Assembly: GCA_030668905.1 (NCBI GenBank) | Contig: DAOVEQ010000041.1 | Location: 1 to 7,619, forward strand | Origin: Thermococci archaeon | GTDB taxonomy: Archaea; Methanobacteriota_B; Thermococci; Methanofastidiosales; B48-G16 | DNA length: 7,619 nt | Direction of reading: 5' to 3' | Part shown: piece after piece, positions 1-5,742 of the stretch | Numbering within the stretch: position 1 is the stretch's first letter | How the letters are laid out: each line of letters opens with the position of its first letter | Translations under genes and position numbers: made by a program | The notes under the pieces: generated by a model | What the model was told of the DNA's origin: nothing | Databases searched by the model: none | The model's input: the letters and a program-made list of their open reading frames with translations, nothing else

Positions 1-264
1 TTTGAACTGAATGCAGATTTTACCTATACGTACAAGTTCCAGAAGTATTCTGACAGAATAACGAGATATATCTCTATAAACATTCCTAAAATGGAGATTT
101 TTCATAGGAAATCAATAAAAGAGATAAAAAAGGAATACAGAAAACTTGTAAAAAAATATCATCCGGATTTAGCCAAAAACGAAGAAGAGAGAAAATATTT
201 TGAATCTAAATTAGAAAAGATAAATGAGGAATATTCAAGACTTCTTAAAGATAAGAGATTGTGA
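1..264 (+). CDS. Protein with C-terminal J-domain (5' end outside window)
   Basis: The frame is open from the first base and gives 87 residues before TGA, so the N-terminus is missing. Visible residues 34-84 read as a J-domain: a basic helix with YRKLVKKYHPDL carrying the diagnostic HPD at residues 54-56, then a charged helix ending in KINEEYSRLL, matching helices II and III. J-domains stimulate the ATPase of DnaK/Hsp70 through HPD. The domain sits at the extreme C-terminus, with no Gly/Phe region or zinc finger after it, so this is not canonical DnaJ but a J-domain protein with another N-terminal part. Residues 1-30 do not identify that part. An internal ATG at base 91 would give a 57-residue J-domain-only product, but the coding-like sequence upstream argues against it. 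It lies 44 bp before the ACT-domain gene on the same strand and may be co-transcribed with it. Confidence 0.8.
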   Translation, partial: FELNADFTYTYKFQKYSDRITRYISINIPKMEIFHRKSIKEIKKEYRKLVKKYHPDLAKNEEERKYFESKLEKINEEYSRLLKDKRL

Positions 265-308
265 AATGATAGAGAAAACCATAAAAGAGAAAACGATAGA
301 TAAGGATC

Positions 309-809
309 ATGTGGAAAGAAATAGGACACTACTTTGATAGCTATCCTATGAGAAAGGAGATAGCATCTCTTCTGCTCAAATATGGTTTGAAAGTTAAGGA
401 GGATGAAAAGATATACTGCAACGATATAGAAATACCCTATACGAGTATTGCAAAAGCTCTTAATGTAGATAGACGTGTTGTAAAAGATACTGTAAAAATG
501 ATCTTGAAACACAAAGAGTTATCTGAGATATTTAAGAATTTGAATTCTATCAGTTTTTACAACGAACTGGCAAAGAAGATGAGGTTCGGGATAGTAGAGA
601 TCTATGCAACGGCAAGAAAACCTGGCATCGTTGCCAGGATATCCTCTATAATCTCAAAGGAAGGGATAAGTATAAGGCAGGTACTGGCAGACGATCCATA
701 TTTATATCCAGAGCCTAAACTGACGATAATTACAGAGAAAAAGATACCCGGAGAGTTACTGTCAGAGATACTTGAACTCGAGGGTATAGATAAGGTAACT
801 ATATATTAG
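309..809 (+). CDS. ACT-domain regulator of amino-acid metabolism (COG2150-like)
   Basis: The product has 166 residues. Residues 40-72 (IPYTSIAKALNVDRRVVKDT) look like a DNA-binding helix-turn-helix, and residues 95-166 form an ACT domain: the GIVEIYATARKPGIVARISS stretch holds the first strand, the glycine-containing ligand loop and the first helix. This layout and length match the archaeal family annotated as predicted regulator of amino-acid metabolism containing an ACT domain. ACT domains bind amino acids or similar small ligands, so a ligand-responsive transcription factor is the best inference; the ligand is unknown. ATG at 309 is the first ATG after an in-frame TAG at 297-299. A weak AGGATC lies directly before it. 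The TudS-like gene follows within 8 bp of the stop codon, so the two are probably co-transcribed. Confidence 0.8.
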   Translation: MWKEIGHYFDSYPMRKEIASLLLKYGLKVKEDEKIYCNDIEIPYTSIAKALNVDRRVVKDTVKMILKHKELSEIFKNLNSISFYNELAKKMRFGIVEIYATARKPGIVARISSIISKEGISIRQVLADDPYLYPEPKLTIITEKKIPGELLSEILELEGIDKVTIY

Positions 810-812
810 GTG
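808..812 (+). promoter_or_regulatory. Shine-Dalgarno AGGTG for the TudS-like gene
   Basis: AGGTG overlaps the stop region of the ACT gene and stands 5 nt before ATG 818. The same core and spacing occur at the deacetylase and dnaG starts. It supports ATG 818 over the in-frame GTG at 812, which would overlap the ribosome site itself. Confidence 0.65.
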
Positions 813-817
813 TGAAA

Positions 818-1300
818 ATGAAAAGAAGCAGAAAAGTTATTTTTGTTTCCCACTGTTTGATAAATGCAAACTCGAAAGCATTGACATCAGCAAAGCATAA
901 AGCTTATTATGAAGGAATAGTTGAGAAGATACTCCAAAACGATGTTGGAATTATCCAGGCGCCATGCCCGGAGCTTATGTACGGAGTAAATAGACCACCC
1001 ATGAATAAAGAGTTTTACGACACCCCGGAGTACAGAAAGTGTTGCAGGGATATTATAGATTATTTAATCGGGCTCTATGAGATATACTCTGAAAGCAAGT
1101 ATCAGATTCTAGGTTTTGTGGGGATAGAGGGCTCGCCGACATGTGGTGTTTCCACGACTCATATCACAGTAAGTGGAGAGACAAAAAAAGTAAAAGGAAA
1201 AGGTGTGTTCATTGAAGAGCTGGAAAAAAAATGTATAGAAGAGGGGATAGATCTTAAAATAAAAGATCAGGATGATATAGATGAACTTTTAAAGGTGTAA
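818..1300 (+). CDS. TudS/DUF523-like putative iron-sulfur desulfidase
   Basis: The product has 160 residues from ATG 818, or 162 from GTG 812. Numbering from 812, the conserved cysteines are C15 in VSHCLINANSK, C52 in APCPELMYG and C111 in GSPTCGVSTTH. This three-cysteine layout, with the SPTCG signature, matches DUF523/TudS proteins, where three cysteines hold a [4Fe-4S] cluster used to remove sulfur from thiolated bases such as 2-thiouracil. The HCLINANSK opening resembles the TudS-related branch often annotated as a predicted secreted protein, but there is no signal peptide and the enzyme should be cytoplasmic. The true substrate in this branch is not known. Extra cysteines occur at C77, C78 and C141. 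It is 8 bp after the ACT gene and 2 bp before the deacetylase, and its last codons contain the latter's ribosome site. Confidence 0.72.
   Translation: MKRSRKVIFVSHCLINANSKALTSAKHKAYYEGIVEKILQNDVGIIQAPCPELMYGVNRPPMNKEFYDTPEYRKCCRDIIDYLIGLYEIYSESKYQILGFVGIEGSPTCGVSTTHITVSGETKKVKGKGVFIEELEKKCIEEGIDLKIKDQDDIDELLKV
1293..1297 (+). promoter_or_regulatory. Shine-Dalgarno AGGTG deciding the TTG start of the deacetylase
   Basis: AAAGGTG lies in the last sense codons of the TudS-like gene, with 5 nt between AGGTG and TTG 1303. It suggests translational coupling and supports a rare TTG start. Confidence 0.65.
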
Positions 1301-1302
1301 AC

Positions 1303-2340
1303 TTGAAAACTGCTTTTCTGTACACAGAAAATTTCATGAAATATGATCTCGGAGAGAATCATCCATTAAATCCTGTAAGGCTTAAAAAAACTTATGATAT
1401 GATCAAAAAATATAATATTCTGGATTTTTATGTTGAAGCGAAACCCGTCTCTGAAGATGATCTGTATTTAGCGCATTCGAAAGGCTACATAGAAGCTGTA
1501 AAGACAGGGGAAAACTTAGAGATGTACGGATTTGGAACGCCTGACAATCCAATCTTTGAGAATATTTTTGAATCTTCGCTATACTATGTGGGTGCTTCTG
1601 TACAGTGCAGTGGGTATTCTCGAGCTTTTAACGTATCCGGGGGCTTGCACCACGCAAAAAGAAATAAAGCCTCCGGGTTCTGCGTTTTCAATGACTGTGT
1701 TATTTTAATAAAAAAACTTCTTGAAAAATATAGAAGAGTTGCGTATATAGATATAGATGTGCATCACGGGGATGGTGTCCAGGAAGCTTTTTACGGTGAT
1801 CCAAGGGTTTTGTTTATCTCGATGCATGAATCTGGAAAGTTTCTTTTTCCGGGGACTGGGGATACAAGTGAGATAGGTATAAAAGATGGGAGGGGAACTA
1901 CGATAAATATCCCTTTAGCTCCTTTCACGACAGACGATATCTATCTTGATATGTTCAAGAAAATAGTTCTTCCGATTACAGAAGATTTTGATCCAGAAAT
2001 TATTGTCACACAGTTAGGAATAGATACCCATTATCTTGATCCTCTATCAAGTCTGTGCTTAACTCTGAAAGGATATGGAGATGTAATCAGGGAAATGAAA
2101 GATATATCGAAGAGGTGGATAGCACTGGGAGGCGGAGGTTACAATATTGAAACTGTTCCAAGAGCATGGACTCTTGTATATTCTATAATGCAGGATATAG
2201 ATCTAGATTTTGCTGAAATATACGAGGAAGAGTCTGCGGAAGTAAAAAGATACCAAAGTTTAGGGGCCAATGCAAAATATTTTGCAGATGTAACTTACAA
2301 AAATCTAAAAGGAGAAATTTCAGAGTATTTTTCAATCTAA
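1303..2340 (+). CDS. AcuC-type histone deacetylase family protein
   Basis: The product has 345 residues, the usual length for a single arginase-fold deacetylase domain. By analogy to bacterial HDLP the active site is complete: the His pair H116-H117 in GGLHHAK; D150, zinc ligands D152 and H154 in YIDIDVHHGDG; the later D157; a third zinc ligand D241 in QLGIDTHYLDP; and catalytic Tyr Y280 in GGGGY. The family removes acetyl groups from protein lysines or small acetylated amines, and AcuC-type members are linked to acetyl-CoA synthetase deacetylation. In archaea, chromatin proteins such as Alba are other possible targets. The TTG start at 1303 is preferred over ATG 1336 because the residues it adds (KTAFLYTENFMKYDLG) match the conserved family N-terminus and because of the AGGTG upstream. 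The 3' end overlaps the opposing methyltransferase gene by 9 bp. Confidence 0.9.
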   Translation: MKTAFLYTENFMKYDLGENHPLNPVRLKKTYDMIKKYNILDFYVEAKPVSEDDLYLAHSKGYIEAVKTGENLEMYGFGTPDNPIFENIFESSLYYVGASVQCSGYSRAFNVSGGLHHAKRNKASGFCVFNDCVILIKKLLEKYRRVAYIDIDVHHGDGVQEAFYGDPRVLFISMHESGKFLFPGTGDTSEIGIKDGRGTTINIPLAPFTTDDIYLDMFKKIVLPITEDFDPEIIVTQLGIDTHYLDPLSSLCLTLKGYGDVIREMKDISKRWIALGGGGYNIETVPRAWTLVYSIMQDIDLDFAEIYEEESAEVKRYQSLGANAKYFADVTYKNLKGEISEYFSI

Positions 2341-3012
2341 TCTCTTTAAAACGTTTCTGAAGATACCTTTCAGAGTATGACTTTCTCTTGATGTTATAAA
2401 GCTTCTGCTTATTACTCTATTGAATATAAGTTTGGCAATTCGATTTTTGTAATCTCTTTTTTCAACAATGTCTACTATTTTGTTGTAATCTTCTACCAGA
2501 AGATCTTTTTCTAATTTACTAAGTTTTTTTGCGGATTTTTTTTCGGTTTTATATATCTCATAAAAAATTATCCCCGCCGCCAAAGCGGCATTTAAAACTG
2601 GATATTCTTTTGAAGTGGGGATTGTAACTAGGAGATCGCAGCAGAGAAGCTCTTCATTTGTTAGTCCACTGCTCTCTCTCCCTATTACAATTCCTATCTT
2701 TCCCTCTTTACTCATATTCTTTACAATTTCTTCGGGGGTAACACTTATCCTATGCACACTGTGTTTTCCGCCGTAAACACTTGTGGTGCCTATTGAAAAA
2801 TCTAATAAATTCAAAGCTTCTTCAAATGTCTTGACTACTATTGCCGAATCCACTATATCTTTCGCATGCACAGCAAATTTATACGTTTCTTCAGTTATCT
2901 CGCAGGGATCGACTAAGACAAGCTTTTCTATACCAAAGTTTTTCATAATCCTTGTCAGGCTCCCTATATTTCCCGGTGATTCCGGCTGGACAAAAACAGC
3001 GTAAAACATCAT
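2332..3012 (-). CDS. trmJ: TrmJ/TrmH-family (SPOUT) RNA 2'-O-methyltransferase
   Basis: The product has 226 residues from the ATG-ATG pair at 3012-3007. SPOUT motif 1 is residues 10-36, QPESPGNIGSLTRIMKNFG, with N15 and the catalytic-type R21. Motif 2 is GIVIGRESSGLTNEEL with E113, and motif 3 is TIPTSKEYPVLNAALAAGI at about 130-148. These form the trefoil-knot S-adenosylmethionine site. A helical tail at 155-226 fits the C-terminal part of TrmJ. Archaeal TrmJ methylates the 2'-OH of C32 in tRNA; a general TrmH-like RNA target is the fallback. The usual Ser before LN in motif 3 is Val here. The reading frame runs 62 codons further upstream, but that stretch is not family-like and covers the start of the divergent gene, so I reject it. 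The 31-bp gap to the divergent gene makes a leaderless or very short-leader transcript likely. Confidence 0.85.
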   Translation of the reverse strand: MMFYAVFVQPESPGNIGSLTRIMKNFGIEKLVLVDPCEITEETYKFAVHAKDIVDSAIVVKTFEEALNLLDFSIGTTSVYGGKHSVHRISVTPEEIVKNMSKEGKIGIVIGRESSGLTNEELLCCDLLVTIPTSKEYPVLNAALAAGIIFYEIYKTEKKSAKKLSKLEKDLLVEDYNKIVDIVEKRDYKNRIAKLIFNRVISRSFITSRESHTLKGIFRNVLKRLD

Positions 3013-3017
3013 AAAAG

Positions 3018-3026
3018 ATATAAATA
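3018..3026 (+). promoter_or_regulatory. Candidate TATA box for the DUF460 gene
   Basis: ATATAAATA is centred about 22 bp before ATG 3044, the distance expected for a leaderless archaeal transcript. It lies in the 31-bp gap between the divergent trmJ and DUF460 genes. Read on the minus strand it is too close to the trmJ start to serve that gene; a weaker CTTTTTATTTT at 3030-3040 (minus) could do so. Confidence 0.5.
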
Positions 3027-3043
3027 CAGAAAATAAAAAGTTA

Positions 3044-4261
3044 ATGGTGAAGAATCTCATAGTAGGTATAGATCCCGGTACAACAGTCGGAATAGCAATC
3101 TTGGATTTAAAGAGAGATATACTGAATATTTCCAGTTCTAAAAATTTTTCAGTGGATAATATAGTGGGACATCTCTCAAAATTTGGAACTCCGATCATAA
3201 TAGCTACGGATGTGAGTAATGTACATCAGACAGTGGAAAAAGTTTCAAGTTCCTTCCAGTGTAAAACGTTTGCACCAGCGGCGTCTCTTTCCATAAAAGA
3301 GAAGAACGAGATCACGAAGGAATACTCTGTTAACAATGCTCATGAGAGGGATGCACTTGCATCTGCTCTCAAAGCTTATGATCATTACAAAACGAAGTTT
3401 GAGAATATAGACGCAAGACTTGAAGATCTTGGAGCAAAAAACCTGAGCAGTGCTGTTAAAATACTAGTTTTGAGAGATTTTACAGTAAAAAATGCACTGA
3501 ACATCCTAACAAAAAAAGAGGAGCCTGAAGAAAAAAAGATTGTAAAAAAAGAAATACAAAAAAAAGTTGAAACTCCAGAAAAGATAGCTCTTGAAAGAAT
3601 AAAGGAGTACAATAAAGAGCTTTTGGAAAAAATAAAACTCATAGAAAAAGAAAATGAGACATTGAAAAGAAAAAATAAAAAGATATTTAATGAGGTCGAT
3701 ATTGAAACAAGAAGATCCGATATAATTCAGCAAAAAAAGAGGGCTATAAAAGCGCTGGAAGAAGAGATAAAATCAAAGGAAGAAAAAATTTTAGAATTTC
3801 AGCAAGTTATCAGAGATTTGAAAGGGATAAGAACTTTGGAGTTATCAGAAGAAGCATATACTGTGAAAATATTGGATTATTTTACAAAAGAAGAGATAAG
3901 AAACCTTGATACTAAGTTTAAAATCAAGAGAGGAGATATCATATATATAAAGGATCCGAGCGGCGGTGGAGGAAGTACTGCTGAACTGCTTGTAGAGAAG
4001 CAGATAAAGGCTTTAATAGTGGAAGATCCTGGAAGGATGTCCCATAATGCGAAAGATGTTTTCGAAAATGAGGATATACCCATCCTCAACCTGAATACAA
4101 AGATAGTTGAAAATTTTGGTATAGTTGATAAGAAAGAGTTCCAAGATGCATGCTTTGAATGGAAAACAAAAGCGAAAATAAAAGCTGCAGAAAAAAAAGA
4201 ACGATGGTTAAACAAGCTTTTAAAAGATTATAAAAAAGAAAGAATAAAAAAATTAAAATAG
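3044..4261 (+). CDS. DUF460 family protein, RNase H-like domain plus coiled coil
   Basis: The product has 405 residues. Residues 5-115 have a RuvC/YqgF-like RNase H fold: GIDPGTTVGIAILD with D10, IIIATD with D56, and NAHERDALASALKAY with E101 and D103 as the likely metal-binding acidic residues. Residues about 160-262 are a Lys/Glu-rich coiled coil. Residues 270-405 form the C-terminal domain with RGDIIYIKDPSGGGGST and ALIVEDPGRMS, then a basic tail. The pattern matches archaeal DUF460 (COG2433), whose biochemical role is unsettled; nucleic-acid processing is inferred from the fold. As I recall, many relatives are 600 residues or longer, so this is a compact version with a short linker. The start MVKNLIVGIDPG fits the family and the TATA box. 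It converges with dnaG, 3 bp between stop codons. Confidence 0.82.
   Translation: MVKNLIVGIDPGTTVGIAILDLKRDILNISSSKNFSVDNIVGHLSKFGTPIIIATDVSNVHQTVEKVSSSFQCKTFAPAASLSIKEKNEITKEYSVNNAHERDALASALKAYDHYKTKFENIDARLEDLGAKNLSSAVKILVLRDFTVKNALNILTKKEEPEEKKIVKKEIQKKVETPEKIALERIKEYNKELLEKIKLIEKENETLKRKNKKIFNEVDIETRRSDIIQQKKRAIKALEEEIKSKEEKILEFQQVIRDLKGIRTLELSEEAYTVKILDYFTKEEIRNLDTKFKIKRGDIIYIKDPSGGGGSTAELLVEKQIKALIVEDPGRMSHNAKDVFENEDIPILNLNTKIVENFGIVDKKEFQDACFEWKTKAKIKAAEKKERWLNKLLKDYKKERIKKLK
4231..4260 (-). terminator. Oligo-T terminator candidate for dnaG, inside the DUF460 3' end
   Basis: On the minus strand the bases just after the dnaG stop are strongly T-rich (T7 and T6 runs), because the DUF460 gene ends in Lys AAA codons. 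Archaeal RNA polymerase terminates at such U-tracts without needing a hairpin. Confidence 0.5.
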
Positions 4262-4264
4262 AAA

Positions 4265-5470
4265 TTATTTAAATGCCATTATTTCCATTTCTAAGGGTTT
4301 TTTGTTTATATTTCCTACTTTAACACCTATTACCCTCTTTACATTCTTATCACTTGCTACATCGACAAGTCTTTGCGTGACAACACCATCAAATACAATT
4401 GTGTGAATATTCTCGCTATTTTTTACAGTATCTATCAAGTCCCTGACAGAAACCTTGGCAATCTCTTTTTTACTTTCGTCCAGCAGATACGCATCTAATG
4501 TTCCCGGTAGTTTTTTTATAAAATCACCAAACTCGTTGAGTTCAGAGACCTCCTCCTGTTTTTCTTCTTTTTTAACTACATCAGCCATCTCAGTTATAAC
4601 CTGTTCTAACGGTACTTTATTTCTCAGGGCTGTGATTATCTCTTTCTTAGAAAGCTCTTCTACCTCTTTCCCTGGCGGAGCTCTTGTCATATAGTCCACA
4701 TCTGCAACTTCTATTAACTCTCGGAGGATGAGTTCTCCTCCTCTATCACCGTCTACAAAAACTGTAACAGTTTTTTGCCTGCTCAATTCTATGATCGTTT
4801 CAGGTGTTGAGGTCCCCTCTACTGCAATTGCATTTTTAATCCCGTTTCTCAACAAGTTAAGAACATCTGCTCTCCCTTCAACTACGATTACCGCATCAGA
4901 CTCCTTGACATTTGGACCAGAGGGAAGATTATCCTTTCCATACTTTACAATTTGTTGAACTCTCACCGCCTTTTTGACCTCTTCAGTTATCTCTGCGGTT
5001 TCTGGGAGTTGTTCCTCCATTATCCTCTGGAGGATCTCTTTGGCTCTATCCACGACGTATGTTCTTTTTGTGGATCTGACATCCTCTATCTTCAAAACAT
5101 TGATCTTGGCTTCGCACGGACCTATTCTATCTATTGTTTCTAGAGATGCTCCAAGAATCGCTGTCTCTACCATATCGAGACTTGATGGAATTGTTATAGT
5201 TCCGGGTGTCTTGCCCTTTTGGGGATTTACACCTACTTTTATTCTTCCTATTCTCCCAGTTTTTTGAAGCTCTCTCAAATCCAATTCTTCTCCCAAAAGA
5301 CCTTCGGTCTGACCAAATATGGCTCCAACAACATCAGGTCGCTCTACCATTCCATTAGCTGACATCTCAGCATGAATTATGTATTTAGTTGTTCCTATCT
5401 CATTCTTAAGAGTGATACCTGCCTTCTTCTGGCTTATCATCTCTTCAACTAAAGCCTTTTTAGTTTTCAT
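4265..5470 (-). CDS. dnaG: Archaeal DnaG-like protein (Toprim), RNA exosome-associated
   Basis: The product has 401 residues from ATG 5470. Residues 27-130 are the archaeal DnaG N-terminal region with the signature TKYIIHAEM, ERPDVVGAIFGQTEGLLG and DLRELQKTGRIGRI. The Toprim domain is at about 192-265: AVIVVEGRADVLNLL with catalytic E199, and VTVFVDGDRGG with D240 and D242. An acidic linker follows at 298-312 and a C-terminal domain to 401. There is no CHC2 zinc finger and no DnaB-binding helicase domain, as usual for archaea. Archaeal DnaG can make primers in vitro but is best known as a stable subunit of the RNA exosome, aiding poly(A) recognition, so a role in RNA degradation is likely. 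The frame allows a start at 5488, but AGGTGATC five bases before ATG 5470 decides for the shorter form. Confidence 0.93.
   Translation of the reverse strand: MKTKKALVEEMISQKKAGITLKNEIGTTKYIIHAEMSANGMVERPDVVGAIFGQTEGLLGEELDLRELQKTGRIGRIKVGVNPQKGKTPGTITIPSSLDMVETAILGASLETIDRIGPCEAKINVLKIEDVRSTKRTYVVDRAKEILQRIMEEQLPETAEITEEVKKAVRVQQIVKYGKDNLPSGPNVKESDAVIVVEGRADVLNLLRNGIKNAIAVEGTSTPETIIELSRQKTVTVFVDGDRGGELILRELIEVADVDYMTRAPPGKEVEELSKKEIITALRNKVPLEQVITEMADVVKKEEKQEEVSELNEFGDFIKKLPGTLDAYLLDESKKEIAKVSVRDLIDTVKNSENIHTIVFDGVVTQRLVDVASDKNVKRVIGVKVGNINKKPLEMEIMAFK
4298..4313 (+). terminator. Oligo-T terminator candidate for the DUF460 gene, inside the dnaG 3' end
   Basis: GGGTTTTTTGTTTATATTT follows the DUF460 stop by about 36 bases on the plus strand. 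It is the first clear T-run available to that transcript and lies in coding sequence of the opposing dnaG gene. Confidence 0.4.
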
Positions 5471-5472
5471 AC

Positions 5473-5480
5473 GATCACCT
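5473..5480 (-). promoter_or_regulatory. Strong Shine-Dalgarno (AGGTGATC) of dnaG
   Basis: AGGTGATC matches eight bases of the archaeal anti-SD complement GGAGGTGATCC. The AGGTG core is 5 nt from ATG 5470. It would lie inside the coding sequence if translation began at 5488, so it fixes the start. Confidence 0.75.
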
Positions 5481-5483
5481 ACC

Positions 5484-5497
5484 ATCATAATTATGAT
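5484..5497 (-). repeat. Perfect 14-bp palindrome in the dnaG leader
   Basis: ATCATAATTATGAT is its own reverse complement. It ends 4 bp upstream of the dnaG ribosome site and includes the two rejected upstream ATG codons. It could be an operator or a weak structural element near the ribosome site; its AT content makes a stable RNA hairpin unlikely. Confidence 0.6.
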
Positions 5498-5551
5498 CTT
5501 TTCTCATTCACTAATATTCTATGCTTCGGTTTTTCATATTTCGTTATCTGG

Positions 5552-5560
5552 TTTTATAAA
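5552..5560 (-). promoter_or_regulatory. Candidate TATA box for dnaG
   Basis: On the minus strand this reads TTTATAAAA. Transcription would start near 5530, giving a leader of about 60 nt that carries the 14-bp palindrome and the Shine-Dalgarno. Other AT-rich elements nearby keep confidence modest. Confidence 0.4.
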
Positions 5561-5565
5561 CTTTG

Positions 5566-5578
5566 TTATACAGTATAG
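5566..5578. repeat. 13-bp repeat copy 1 with palindrome TATACAGTATA
   Basis: TTATACAGTATAG contains the 11-bp inverted repeat TATAC-A-GTATA. It lies immediately upstream, in the dnaG direction, of the candidate TATA box at 5552-5560, where a bound repressor or activator could affect TFB binding. An identical copy is at 5681-5693. Confidence 0.55.
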
Positions 5579-5655
5579 TCTTTACCATATAAATTACTTT
5601 GCTTTAAAAGTTGATTATATACCCATATTTCTATATTAGAAATTCACTTTTTATC

Positions 5656-5673
5656 AAAACAAATTAAAAAGGA
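5656..5673 (-). terminator. Weak T-rich terminator candidate for the microprotein operon
   Basis: On the minus strand the sequence reads CCTTTTTAATTTGTTTTG, about 70 bases after the microprotein stop. It is the first T-rich run downstream of the three-gene cluster and could end its transcript before the dnaG promoter. Confidence 0.35.
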
Positions 5674-5680
5674 AATATCT

Positions 5681-5699
5681 TTATACAGTATAGCTATAC
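5681..5699. repeat. 13-bp repeat copy 2 with overlapping palindromes
   Basis: TTATACAGTATAG recurs here, identical to 5566-5578. It runs into a second perfect palindrome, GTATAGCTATAC (5688-5699), so three half-sites (TATAC, GTATA, TATAC) lie side by side. This is typical of a dimeric regulator's binding site with an extra half-site, although the function is inferred. Confidence 0.55.
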
Positions 5700-5742
5700 C
5701 ACACCCCGTTTGCTTCTTATTAAGATGTAGACCTCAATGTAC

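Larger units (their letters stand above)
5471..5742. other. 272-bp spacer between dnaG and the microprotein gene, no gene seen
   Basis: Both strands carry only ORFs of about 15 codons or fewer that are not overlapped by neighbours, none with a ribosome site. No tRNA, C/D-box motif pair or other RNA gene is evident. The region holds the dnaG leader palindrome, candidate TATA elements, the duplicated TATACAGTATA element and a 17-nt inverted repeat at 5627-5643 (ATTTCTA, TAT, TAGAAAT). A short GC-richer patch (CACACCCCG, around 5700-5708) stands out from the AT-rich surroundings without an explanation. Confidence 0.6.

Noticed and set aside
266..337. 23-codon ORF beginning just after the J-domain stop and overlapping the ACT gene start
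   Set aside because: It has no ribosome site and ends inside the ACT gene, which itself has the expected family length from 309.
3013..3198. 62-residue N-terminal extension of the trmJ frame
   Set aside because: It is antisense to the start of the DUF460 gene, contains no SPOUT-family sequence, and the homologous domain begins directly at the ATG-ATG pair at 3012.
3385..4215. Minus-strand ORFs opposite the DUF460 gene
   Set aside because: They are rich in Phe, Ser and Leu, as expected from the complement of Lys/Glu codons, and have no recognisable domain.
4455..5267. Plus-strand ORFs opposite dnaG
   Set aside because: They are fully antisense to a strongly conserved gene, with no ribosome sites or domain signatures.
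5627..5643. Inverted repeat (7-bp arms, 3-nt loop) as an intrinsic terminator
   Set aside because: The arms are AT-rich and no T-run directly follows on either strand. Archaeal termination does not need a hairpin, so I list it only as part of the spacer.
5680..5710. Plus-strand promoter for an antisense RNA to the microprotein (TTTATA at about 5680)
   Set aside because: The TATA-like bases belong to the duplicated palindromic element, and no structured RNA or ORF follows. Expression data would be needed.
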